Shown: positions 1 through 5,087 of the stretch, piece by piece
Position numbering within the stretch: position 1 is the first letter of the stretch
Layout of the letters: each line of letters opens with the position of its first letter
The notes under the pieces: generated by a model
What the model was told of the DNA's origin: nothing
Seen by the model: the letters and a program-made list of their open reading frames with translations, nothing else
Database searches by the model: none
Made by a program: the position numbers and the translations under genes
From: Planctomycetota bacterium
Lineage (GTDB): Bacteria > JAJVIF01 > JAPKYR01
Length of the DNA stretch: 5,087 nucleotides
Reading direction: 5' to 3'
NCBI GenBank assembly: GCA_030673355.1
Contig: DAOVJF010000241.1
Span: 1-5,087 of the forward strand

Positions 1-322
1 AGAAAACCTGACGAAGGCTCTCACCAAAAGCCAGATGACCCAGATCAACGTGAAAGGCGATCCCGGAAGGATCAAGGAATGCCTCAAGGATGTTGAGGGT
101 GTTCTTGCCGTTGAACAGAAGCACGAGATGGACCTGGCGGACGGCGGTCGTGTGTACGTGGTGCATTCAAGGATCGAAGGTCATATCCGCGAGGAGATTG
201 CCCGTTCGATTGTAAATTCAGGCTTCGGGCTCCATGAAATGTTGCCGTACCATTTGTCGCTGGAGGATATCTTCCTGATCCTTACTGCAGATGATCCTGA
301 AGCCAGGGGGGGGTTAAATTGA
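1..322 (+). CDS. ABC transporter ATP-binding protein, C-terminal end (GldA/CcmA-like), partial
   Basis: Only the last 106 residues are in the window. The frame is open from base 2 with no stop, so the gene starts upstream and the ATG at 35 is an internal Met, not the start. The nucleotide-binding core (Walker A, signature, Walker B) lies off the left edge. What is visible is the small C-terminal accessory domain that follows the ATPase core in CcmA/GldA-type export ATPases: a strand-helix segment (QINVKGDPGRIKECLKDVEG), a second alpha/beta segment, and the family-typical ending LSLEDIFLILT (near residues 85-95), followed by a short polar tail. In this family the protein is the cytoplasmic energy-coupling subunit of an ABC-2 exporter. 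Its stop codon overlaps the start of the permease by 4 nt (TTGA), which indicates translational coupling. The ABC ATPase assignment rests on the C-terminal motif plus the downstream permease; the exact subfamily is inference. Confidence 0.85.
   Translation, partial: ENLTKALTKSQMTQINVKGDPGRIKECLKDVEGVLAVEQKHEMDLADGGRVYVVHSRIEGHIREEIARSIVNSGFGLHEMLPYHLSLEDIFLILTADDPEARGGLN
306..313 (+). promoter_or_regulatory. G-rich ribosome binding site of the permease (G8 tract)
   Basis: A run of eight G lies 5 nt before the TTG at 319 and can pair with the anti-Shine-Dalgarno CCUCC. It supports TTG 319 as the start. The next in-frame candidate, GTG at 328, lies 14 nt from the tract, which is too far. The tract is also coding: it supplies the AGG GGG GGG codons (Arg-Gly-Gly) near the end of the ATPase gene. 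Confidence 0.6.
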
Positions 323-1029
323 GAAACGTGGCAACAGTAGCCTCACGTGAATTGAAATCATATTTTGTCAGTCCCGTGGCATATTCGGTCGGGTTTTTCT
401 TCCTGCTTGTCCTTGGCGGATGGTTTTATTTCATTACCGTAATGGAACACAGGGAAGCCGCGCTGTATGGAACGTTTAATGTCCTTGGGTACCTGTTAAT
501 CCCGGTGGCTGCGGTGATAACCATGCACCTGTTTTCCGAGGAGCGTCGAAGCGGGACAATCGAACTACTAATGACCTACCCGATCAGTGACTGGCAGGTT
601 GTTCTTGGGAAGTATTTTGCAAGCCTGCTTCTGTTCGTCTTCGTGCTGGCACTGACTTTGCAGTACCCGCTGTTCCTGGGTCTTTTCGCAAGTCCCGACT
701 GGGGGGTAATTCTCACGAGCTACCTGGGAGCCTTGTTGCTGGGAGCATCATTTATTTCGATAGGTATCCTCGCAAGTTCAATGACCAAGAGCGCTGTCAC
801 TGCCGCGGTTATCAGCCTGCTCGTATTATTTACACTGAAGTTCCTGTCGGCGGGAAGCATTATAGGGGGCCCGCTTGGAAAAACATTCTATTATTTATCG
901 TTTTCCGGACAGTTCAACAATTTCTCGAATGGCCTGATTGATACGCGTGACGTGGTGTACATGCTCTCTTTTATTATTTTTTCACTATTCACCGCGATTC
1001 GGATTATTGAAATAAACAGGTGGAAATAA
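319..1029 (+). CDS. ABC-2 type transporter permease subunit (GldF-like)
   Basis: A 236-residue integral membrane protein, normal length for a GldF/ABC-2 permease. Hydrophobic stretches give about six helices, near residues 20-41, 53-72, 97-119, 130-153, 159-178 and 211-231. Between helices 2 and 3 lies the family-typical cytoplasmic coupling segment EERRSGTIELLMTYPISDWQ (74-93), followed by VVLGKY, where the ATPase is expected to dock. The pre-helix-6 element FSNGLIDTRDVVY (202-214) is also characteristic of GldF-type permeases. The start is TTG, overlapping the ATPase stop as TTGA and preceded by a G-rich ribosome binding site; GTG 328 is a less likely alternative. The protein would form the membrane channel, probably as a dimer, in a complex with the upstream ATPase and the downstream GldG-like protein. 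The cargo cannot be told from the sequence. The ABC-2 permease call is secure; a role in gliding is not shown. Confidence 0.92.
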   Translation: MRNVATVASRELKSYFVSPVAYSVGFFFLLVLGGWFYFITVMEHREAALYGTFNVLGYLLIPVAAVITMHLFSEERRSGTIELLMTYPISDWQVVLGKYFASLLLFVFVLALTLQYPLFLGLFASPDWGVILTSYLGALLLGASFISIGILASSMTKSAVTAAVISLLVLFTLKFLSAGSIIGGPLGKTFYYLSFSGQFNNFSNGLIDTRDVVYMLSFIIFSLFTAIRIIEINRWK

Positions 1030-1049
1030 AATCTCAAGCAACTATTCAA

Positions 1050-1056
1050 TGGGGGT
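1050..1056 (+). promoter_or_regulatory. Ribosome binding site supporting the GTG start at 1060
   Basis: The purine-rich TGGGGGT ends 3 nt before the GTG at 1060 and is the only Shine-Dalgarno-like element in the 30-nt gap. No other in-frame start exists between the upstream in-frame stop at 1027 and GTG 1060. The ATG at 1049 is in another frame and terminates after four codons at the TGA of 1061-1063. Confidence 0.45.
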
Positions 1057-1059
1057 ACC

Positions 1060-3324
1060 GTGACATTCGATCCAGATAAATTACGACAGAAGCTTATCGG
1101 AGACTCAACGGATGACGAGTCGGATACCGGTTCGCCTGAACCGCCGAAGGCAGAACAACCAGAGACTCCCGACTCACAGGAATCCCTTCCACGCGACGAA
1201 CGTACCGATGAGCATCCTGTGACCGGGGAGCCTGAACGGGAAACCCTGTCGGTTCCTGAAAAACCGCATGCTGAAAAAACTCCCGAAATTACCGGGGAAC
1301 CGGTCTCAAGCCCTGACCAGGAAGCTCACAATCATTCCAAAGAGCCAACTATAACTTCAAGCCAGACCGGATTCGGGGGGCAGGACAAGACTGAACCGGA
1401 AAGAAAATCGGTGTTCGATAGAATCGAACATGAAGCTATCCAAAAAACCGCGCCTGAACATCCGGAGCCGGGGATTAAGAAGGTTCAACCGAAATCAGCC
1501 CCCGAATCGGAGAGGAAGACTCCTGAAGCTCCTGATGAAATTCCCGAGGATAATTTCGCTCCTATCCGGGAGGCACTTACACGCGGAAGCGCAGAGATAA
1601 TAACCCCTTCGCGGGAGATTCCGGAATCTGACTCTGATGAGGCCGGGGAACCGGCAGGATCGAAACCGGAAGCCGGCTTGAAGAAGAAAAAAGGCCGGAT
1701 AAAGGCACGTGTGAAATCCGAAGAGGTCCAATCACCCGCGCCATTGGCAATACTGATGTTCTTCGGTGGAGTAATTGCACTGATTGGCGCGTCGGTAGCT
1801 CTTGGTTTAGGCCGTACAGATACTTCGGTATCGGCACTCGGTGGAATTGGAGTCCTGCTGATTGGGATATTTGCATTGATAAACCGGACCTGGCTCCGGT
1901 TGATTTTCACAGCAAGGAGCGTCAGGTACGGCGCGAACGTAATGATGGTAATCATCAGCCTTCTCGGCATCATGGTGTTTGTGAATATAATTTCTTACCG
2001 GTACTACTATCGCCTGGACCTTTCGGCGGAAGGGCATAATACACTCTCACAGCAGTCGCTGAGTGTAATAAGCGATATCAACCGGGCGGGTGAAACGATA
2101 ACTGTCACCGCGTTTACACAGGCCGATTCCGGATATCGTGAAGTGATAGAAAGCCTGATGGGTCTGTATCTTTATAAAACGTCTTACATAAAGTTCAACT
2201 TCGTAGACCCCGATATCCAGCGTGATCTGGCTGAAAGCAAGGGAATCCAGAGATACCCGAGTATCCTGTTTGAGCTTGGGAATAAACGCTCGGTGATTTC
2301 CGATGTATCGGAACCCCATTACACATCGGCGCTGCTTGCCGTAAGGCAGACACATTCGCGACTCGTGTCGTTCCTTTCAGGGCACGGGGAGCCGAACCCG
2401 TTCTCGGATGACGACGATCTGACAGGTTTGAGCGAATTTAAAACACAACTTGAACTGGAGGGCTACGAGGTCAACTTACTGAATATCCCGGCTGAGAACG
2501 GTGTTCCACCGGAAACGAGTTTACTTGTTATTGCGGCACCGGAAAGGGATTTGACCGCATGGGAAATCGGAACGGTTGAGACATTTCTGGATAACGGCGG
2601 CAGCTTAATGTGTATTCTCGAACCCGGGAAGCATGGCGGGCTCAAAAACCTTTTAATTGCTTATGGGATTATCCTGAACGATGATATTGTTCTGGATGAC
2701 GAAAACAATGCATTTGGTGAGATCACGTCTCTGATCGTTACCGGTAATTATATGCACCCAATCACGGAAAAACTCAGTAGCGGTTCAGACCTTCTTTTCC
2801 TGAATACCGGGAGCTTAAGCTTCACGCCATCCAGGCTTCCCGGGGTGAATACGGAAAGCCTCGCCAGATCGTCGGGATCAAGTTGGAGTGCGGCCGGCGA
2901 CGTTCTCGAGTTCGATGAGGATGTTAATACCCGGAACGCGTACGATCTGGCGGTTATCGCGACCCGCCAACTCGGCCAGGGAGTTGTAACGCCGGATGGA
3001 TCTCCGGCAGGACCCGGAACCGAAACGGAGCCGACGGAAACATCTGAATCAACTGAGAACCTGGCCCAGGTCCTTGTCGCAGGCGATACGAGCTTCGCGC
3101 TTAATGCGAACATAGATTCCAGTTATAACAAGGATTTCGTGATGAACGCTGTTAATTTTCTGACATCGAGGGAGGACCTTATCAGCATACGCCCGAATCT
3201 TCGCGAGGACCGTCCCCTCGACCTGAGCAGGATACAGCAGGGCATAATATTTGCTGTCAGTGTGATACTCACACCGCTTCTGGTAGCTATGGTGGGGGGT
3301 CTGGTCTGGTGGAAACGTCATTGA
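1060..3324 (+). CDS. GldG-family ABC transporter auxiliary protein with long acidic N-terminal extension
   Basis: A 754-residue protein, long for the GldG/ABC_transp_aux family, read from a GTG start. Layout: residues 1-225 are low-complexity and rich in Pro, Glu, Ser, Thr and Asp, with no hydrophobic core. A basic patch KKKKGRIKARVK (208-219) follows, then helices near 228-250 and 258-277, another basic stretch (276-289), and a helix near 291-313. Next comes the conserved GldG beginning, YRYYYRLDLSAEGHNTLS (313-330). The soluble domain contains FLSGHGEPNPF (438-448), GGSLMCILEPG (513-523) and VLVAGDTSFALN (671-682), all family-type motifs. A Thr/Glu/Ser/Gly linker occupies about 645-668. A final helix (about 728-749) ends in WWKRH. 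Positive-inside charge places the N-terminal tail and C-terminus in the cytoplasm and the 314-727 domain outside. Family members act as non-ATPase partners of the ABC-2 permease; the exact role is unknown. The family call is strong; the function of the extension is not recognised. Confidence 0.88.
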   Translation: MTFDPDKLRQKLIGDSTDDESDTGSPEPPKAEQPETPDSQESLPRDERTDEHPVTGEPERETLSVPEKPHAEKTPEITGEPVSSPDQEAHNHSKEPTITSSQTGFGGQDKTEPERKSVFDRIEHEAIQKTAPEHPEPGIKKVQPKSAPESERKTPEAPDEIPEDNFAPIREALTRGSAEIITPSREIPESDSDEAGEPAGSKPEAGLKKKKGRIKARVKSEEVQSPAPLAILMFFGGVIALIGASVALGLGRTDTSVSALGGIGVLLIGIFALINRTWLRLIFTARSVRYGANVMMVIISLLGIMVFVNIISYRYYYRLDLSAEGHNTLSQQSLSVISDINRAGETITVTAFTQADSGYREVIESLMGLYLYKTSYIKFNFVDPDIQRDLAESKGIQRYPSILFELGNKRSVISDVSEPHYTSALLAVRQTHSRLVSFLSGHGEPNPFSDDDDLTGLSEFKTQLELEGYEVNLLNIPAENGVPPETSLLVIAAPERDLTAWEIGTVETFLDNGGSLMCILEPGKHGGLKNLLIAYGIILNDDIVLDDENNAFGEITSLIVTGNYMHPITEKLSSGSDLLFLNTGSLSFTPSRLPGVNTESLARSSGSSWSAAGDVLEFDEDVNTRNAYDLAVIATRQLGQGVVTPDGSPAGPGTETEPTETSESTENLAQVLVAGDTSFALNANIDSSYNKDFVMNAVNFLTSREDLISIRPNLREDRPLDLSRIQQGIIFAVSVILTPLLVAMVGGLVWWKRH

Positions 3325-3355
3325 GTCAATTAACATAACCAAGTCAGGTTAAGCC

Positions 3356-4726
3356 ATGAAAATCCGCTACAATTTTATTTTCATCCCACTGCTCATCATC
3401 TGCGCTATCGCAGTCTGGTACATCGGGTTCAGGAAGGAGACACAAGTCGCGGCGAAGCGTCTTGCGGACAGGTCGCTTCTTGATGCAAGCGAGATGGATA
3501 TAATCGAAATAACCCGCGGTGATGAAACAATCAGGTTTGAAAAAACCGGACTATCCGACCGGGAGGTCGATATCTGGTTGATTGTCAATCCCTATGAGGC
3601 CGATACAAATCCTGATAGTATGGCCGGAATTGTCGATGCGATTCTGGCGGTTGAAAGTGAAAAGGATATTGCAGGCGTAACGGATGTGCAGCGTGCGGAG
3701 TACGGCCTGGCTGAGCCATATACGAGGATCCGCCTGATGTCATCGTCCGGTTCCATCCTTATGGATCTGTCAATCGGCATGGAGAATATTTCGAGTACCG
3801 CCCGTTACGCAATGTTTACCGATAAACCATCAAACGCTTTTCTAATCCCGGTTTATCAGATCTGGCCATTTGAAATCACCGCAGACGATTTACGGGATGC
3901 AAGGGCGTTAGTGTTTGATACTGAAGTTCTAACGGCGATTCAAATCTCCAGCGTACAGGGAGAAATCAATTTAGTAAATGATGACGGGACCTGGATGATC
4001 AGAGGTCCTGAGCGATTTGCCGCGAGTCCGGCCCGTCTGGCGTTATTTTTCGATCATATCAAACGGCTTGAGGCAGTGGAATTTCTTCCTGAAAATGCCA
4101 ACGATCCTGAACTCGATAAAAAATCAACACAGGTTACTTTTGAAGCCGTAGATGGTACACGGAGTATTCTGACGCTTCACGATGAGGATTACCAGCGTGG
4201 AATTTTCGCATCCTCATCGTCGCAGCCGACCCCATTTATTGTTGAGGCTTATATATACGACAGGCTGGCTCTCGATCCAGCAATATTTTTCCACGTTCAG
4301 TTATTTGATTTCCCGCCTGACGAAATCGAAAGATTATACGTGCGGGAACCCGGCTCAAGTAACCTGGAAATACAGCGTTTGGATGGCGTTCACGGGCGTT
4401 GGGAAATTCTGAAACCGGAAGATCGGGCTGGTACCTTTAATGACGGGTTCCAGGCTTTCATCGACAGCCTGTACGATCTTACACCGGAGTACCGTATCAA
4501 CCCACCTGAAAGGATGGGTGCCTACGGTATCGAGCCCGTTTATTACTTGAAGGTTGAAGTATTCAGGGGGGAGGAAATGGAAAAAGTGGAGTTCAAACTT
4601 GGCTCAAGAGACAGTAATGGCAATTTCTACGCAACCCAGGATGGATTGTCATATTTCACCATCGCGGGTGAGCTGGTGGATCGTTTCGTGAGTGCAGTTG
4701 CGATTTTGAAAGGTATTGATCAATAG
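3356..4726 (+). CDS. DUF4340 domain-containing membrane-anchored protein
   Basis: A 456-residue protein with an N-terminal signal-anchor: MKIRYN, then a hydrophobic helix at about 7-24 (FIFIPLLIICAIAVWYIG), then FRK. No lipobox or clear signal peptidase site follows, so it is probably tethered to the membrane with the rest outside the cytoplasm. The rest resembles DUF4340, which is commonly encoded next to GldG-type genes. It shows three similar units, each with a W-x-I/L-x-x-P core (WLIVNP at 74-79, WMIRGP at 213-218, WEILKP at 349-354), a following helix, and a later beta segment (LSIGMENISSTARYAMF, RGIFAS, FKLGSRDSNGNFYAT). The ATG is preceded by AGG at 3346-3348, 7 nt upstream. The 31-nt gap to the GldG-like gene fits an operon. 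The family has no known biochemical activity; a scaffold or partner role for the exporter is inferred from gene order. Confidence 0.85.
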   Translation: MKIRYNFIFIPLLIICAIAVWYIGFRKETQVAAKRLADRSLLDASEMDIIEITRGDETIRFEKTGLSDREVDIWLIVNPYEADTNPDSMAGIVDAILAVESEKDIAGVTDVQRAEYGLAEPYTRIRLMSSSGSILMDLSIGMENISSTARYAMFTDKPSNAFLIPVYQIWPFEITADDLRDARALVFDTEVLTAIQISSVQGEINLVNDDGTWMIRGPERFAASPARLALFFDHIKRLEAVEFLPENANDPELDKKSTQVTFEAVDGTRSILTLHDEDYQRGIFASSSSQPTPFIVEAYIYDRLALDPAIFFHVQLFDFPPDEIERLYVREPGSSNLEIQRLDGVHGRWEILKPEDRAGTFNDGFQAFIDSLYDLTPEYRINPPERMGAYGIEPVYYLKVEVFRGEEMEKVEFKLGSRDSNGNFYATQDGLSYFTIAGELVDRFVSAVAILKGIDQ

Positions 4727-4770
4727 ATGACCCAAACCAATTGAACATGTTTATACAATCTCGTTATACG

Positions 4771-4858
4771 CCGGTTTGAGACCAATTCCATTTTATAATT
4801 CCTTTTTCAGGTGCACCTGAAATAAATGTTATTTTCTGGAAATGGTATGTCAACCAGG
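4771..4858. repeat. Large imperfect palindrome (long hairpin/cruciform), possible terminator, small RNA or MITE/REP-like element
   Basis: The core TTTCAGGTGCACCTGAAA at 4805-4822 is a perfect 18-nt palindrome. The symmetry continues outward about the same axis (4813.5): comparing 4781-4813 with 4814-4846 gives 23 Watson-Crick pairs and one G-T in 33 positions. These include the arms ACCAATTCCA (4781-4790) and TGGAAATGGT (4837-4846), which pair at 9 of 10. Beyond that, CCGGTTTGA (4771-4779) can pair with TCAACCAGG (4850-4858) with two single-base bulges. It begins 44 nt after the DUF4340 stop, so it may end the operon transcript, although no clean T-run follows it. Identity as a mobile or regulatory element is not established. 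Confidence 0.6.
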
Positions 4859-4994
4859 GTTTACCGGTTTCCTAATTAATTCCGCATGTTACAGTTAAAA
4901 GGTTAGTTCCCTGAGGTTAAGCATAAAAACGCAATGAGGTTTAACAAACGGATGGAGTGCCCATTTTAACGCTTTGATATCCTGAACGAAAAGT

Positions 4995-5021
4995 TAAGAG
5001 CCCCTTAAAAAGGGATTCTTA
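4995..5021 (-). terminator. Hairpin terminator candidate, probably for the convergent minus-strand gene
   Basis: Positions 4995-5006 and 5010-5021 form a 12-position stem around an AAA loop (5007-5009), with one G-T pair and one C-A mismatch; the core is CCCTT/AAGGG. On the minus strand it starts 22 nt after the stop of the probable edge gene and is followed by AACTTTTCG, a modest U-tract. On the plus strand it is followed by TTAGAG, with no T-run, so the minus direction is preferred. It could act in both directions. Confidence 0.55.
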
Positions 5022-5043
5022 TTAGAGAAAATGTGACTGGCGG

Positions 5044-5087
5044 TTATTCTGTTTCGGGTTCTACTTCGGCCTCTTCTTCTGCAAAGG
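5044..5087 (-). CDS. C-terminal end of an unidentified minus-strand protein with an acidic tail, partial
   Basis: Reading the minus strand from the right edge gives 13 in-frame codons ending at TAA (5044-5046): F-A-E-E-E-A-E-V-E-P-E-T-E. Such Glu/Ala-rich acidic tails are common at the C-termini of several housekeeping proteins, but the family cannot be told from this. The hairpin 22 nt downstream, with a U-tract in this direction, supports a real gene end convergent with the operon. The alternative is a plus-strand frame opening at GTG 5033 (Ser/Thr-rich product). That is less likely because it lacks a good ribosome binding site and the hairpin orientation argues against it. Confidence 0.45.
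   Translation of the reverse strand, partial: FAEEEAEVEPETE

Larger units (their letters stand above)
4727..5043. other. AT-rich intergenic region without a supported gene
   Basis: This 317-nt stretch between the operon and the probable convergent gene has no convincing open frame with a ribosome binding site on either strand. The ATG at 4727 opens a five-codon frame only. The region is visibly richer in A and T than the coding parts. It contains a large palindrome centred at 4813.5 and a terminator-like hairpin near 5008. The 4860-4990 part holds short AT-rich words (AGGTTAG at 4900, TGAGGTTAA at 4912, TGAGGTTTAA at 4935) to which I can assign no role. Confidence 0.6.

Noticed and set aside
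35..322. Independent small 95-residue protein starting at ATG 35
   Set aside because: The frame stays open to the left edge and the preceding residues continue the ATPase accessory domain; there is no ribosome binding site before the ATG.
1090..1735. Possible tandem peptide repeat in the Pro/Glu-rich tail (e.g. TGEP occurring twice, many PE/EP pairs)
   Set aside because: No consistent repeat period could be found; it reads as biased composition and not as a true repeat array.
1485..1973. Long minus-strand open frame (162 codons) inside the GldG-like gene, with other antisense frames at 1495-2355 and 2748-3113
   Set aside because: They lie opposite a gene with clear family motifs, overlap each other in several frames, show low-complexity Ser/Phe/Arg-rich products and have no recognisable domain. 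They are mirror frames of the coding strand.
4182..4412. 76-codon plus-strand frame inside the DUF4340 gene
   Set aside because: Out-of-frame with a continuous 456-residue protein, no ribosome binding site of note and no recognisable motif.
4741..4799. Promoter-like words TTGAAC (4741) and TATAAT (4794) after the operon
   Set aside because: They are not at workable spacing from each other or from other -35/-10 partners, no gene follows on the plus strand, and TATAAT lies within the AT-rich arm of the palindrome.
4894..4970. Inverted words GTTAAAA (4894-4900) and TTTTAAC (4964-4970), and the direct words TGAGGTTAA/TGAGGTTTAA
   Set aside because: Short, AT-rich and widely spaced, so expected by chance in this composition; there are too few copies for a CRISPR or iteron array.

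Overview
The window holds the 3' part of one co-directional (+ strand) operon and, after an AT-rich intergenic stretch, probably the tail of a convergent gene at the right edge. The operon encodes a complete ABC-2-type export/remodelling cassette of the GldA-GldF-GldG kind. In order it reads: the C-terminal end of an ABC ATPase (cut by the left edge), a six-helix ABC-2 permease, a large GldG-type 'ABC transporter auxiliary' membrane protein with an unusual N-terminal extension, and a membrane-anchored DUF4340 protein. Junctions are tight: a 4-nt TTGA overlap between ATPase and permease, then gaps of 30 and 31 nt. No promoter or terminator is apparent between these genes, so one transcript is likely.

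Functionally, the ATPase would power the permease, and the GldG-type protein would place a large domain outside the cytoplasmic membrane. The DUF4340 protein, carried on a single N-terminal anchor, would sit beside it as a beta-rich extracytoplasmic partner. The substrate is unknown. In Bacteroidetes the homologous GldAFG set is associated with gliding motility. The four-gene ATPase/permease/GldG/DUF4340 arrangement also occurs in many bacteria not known to glide, so gliding should not be assumed here.

Organism: bacterial, of moderate GC by eye, with Shine-Dalgarno-type starts and frequent non-ATG starts (TTG, GTG). The extracytoplasmic topology and gene order would suit a diderm environmental lineage, but no marker in the window fixes the phylum.

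Region by region: 1-322 ATPase C-terminus; 319-1029 permease; 1060-3324 GldG-like protein with about 225 residues of acidic, Pro/Glu-rich sequence and two extra membrane helices before the conserved part; 3356-4726 DUF4340 protein that appears to contain three tandem units; 4727-5043 non-coding, with a striking 66-88 nt imperfect palindrome around position 4813.5 and a terminator-like hairpin at 4995-5021; 5044-5087 probable acidic C-terminus of a minus-strand gene. I see no phage, IS, CRISPR, tRNA or rRNA. The most unusual elements are the large intergenic palindrome, the N-terminal extension of the GldG-like protein, and a G8 run at the ATPase/permease junction.
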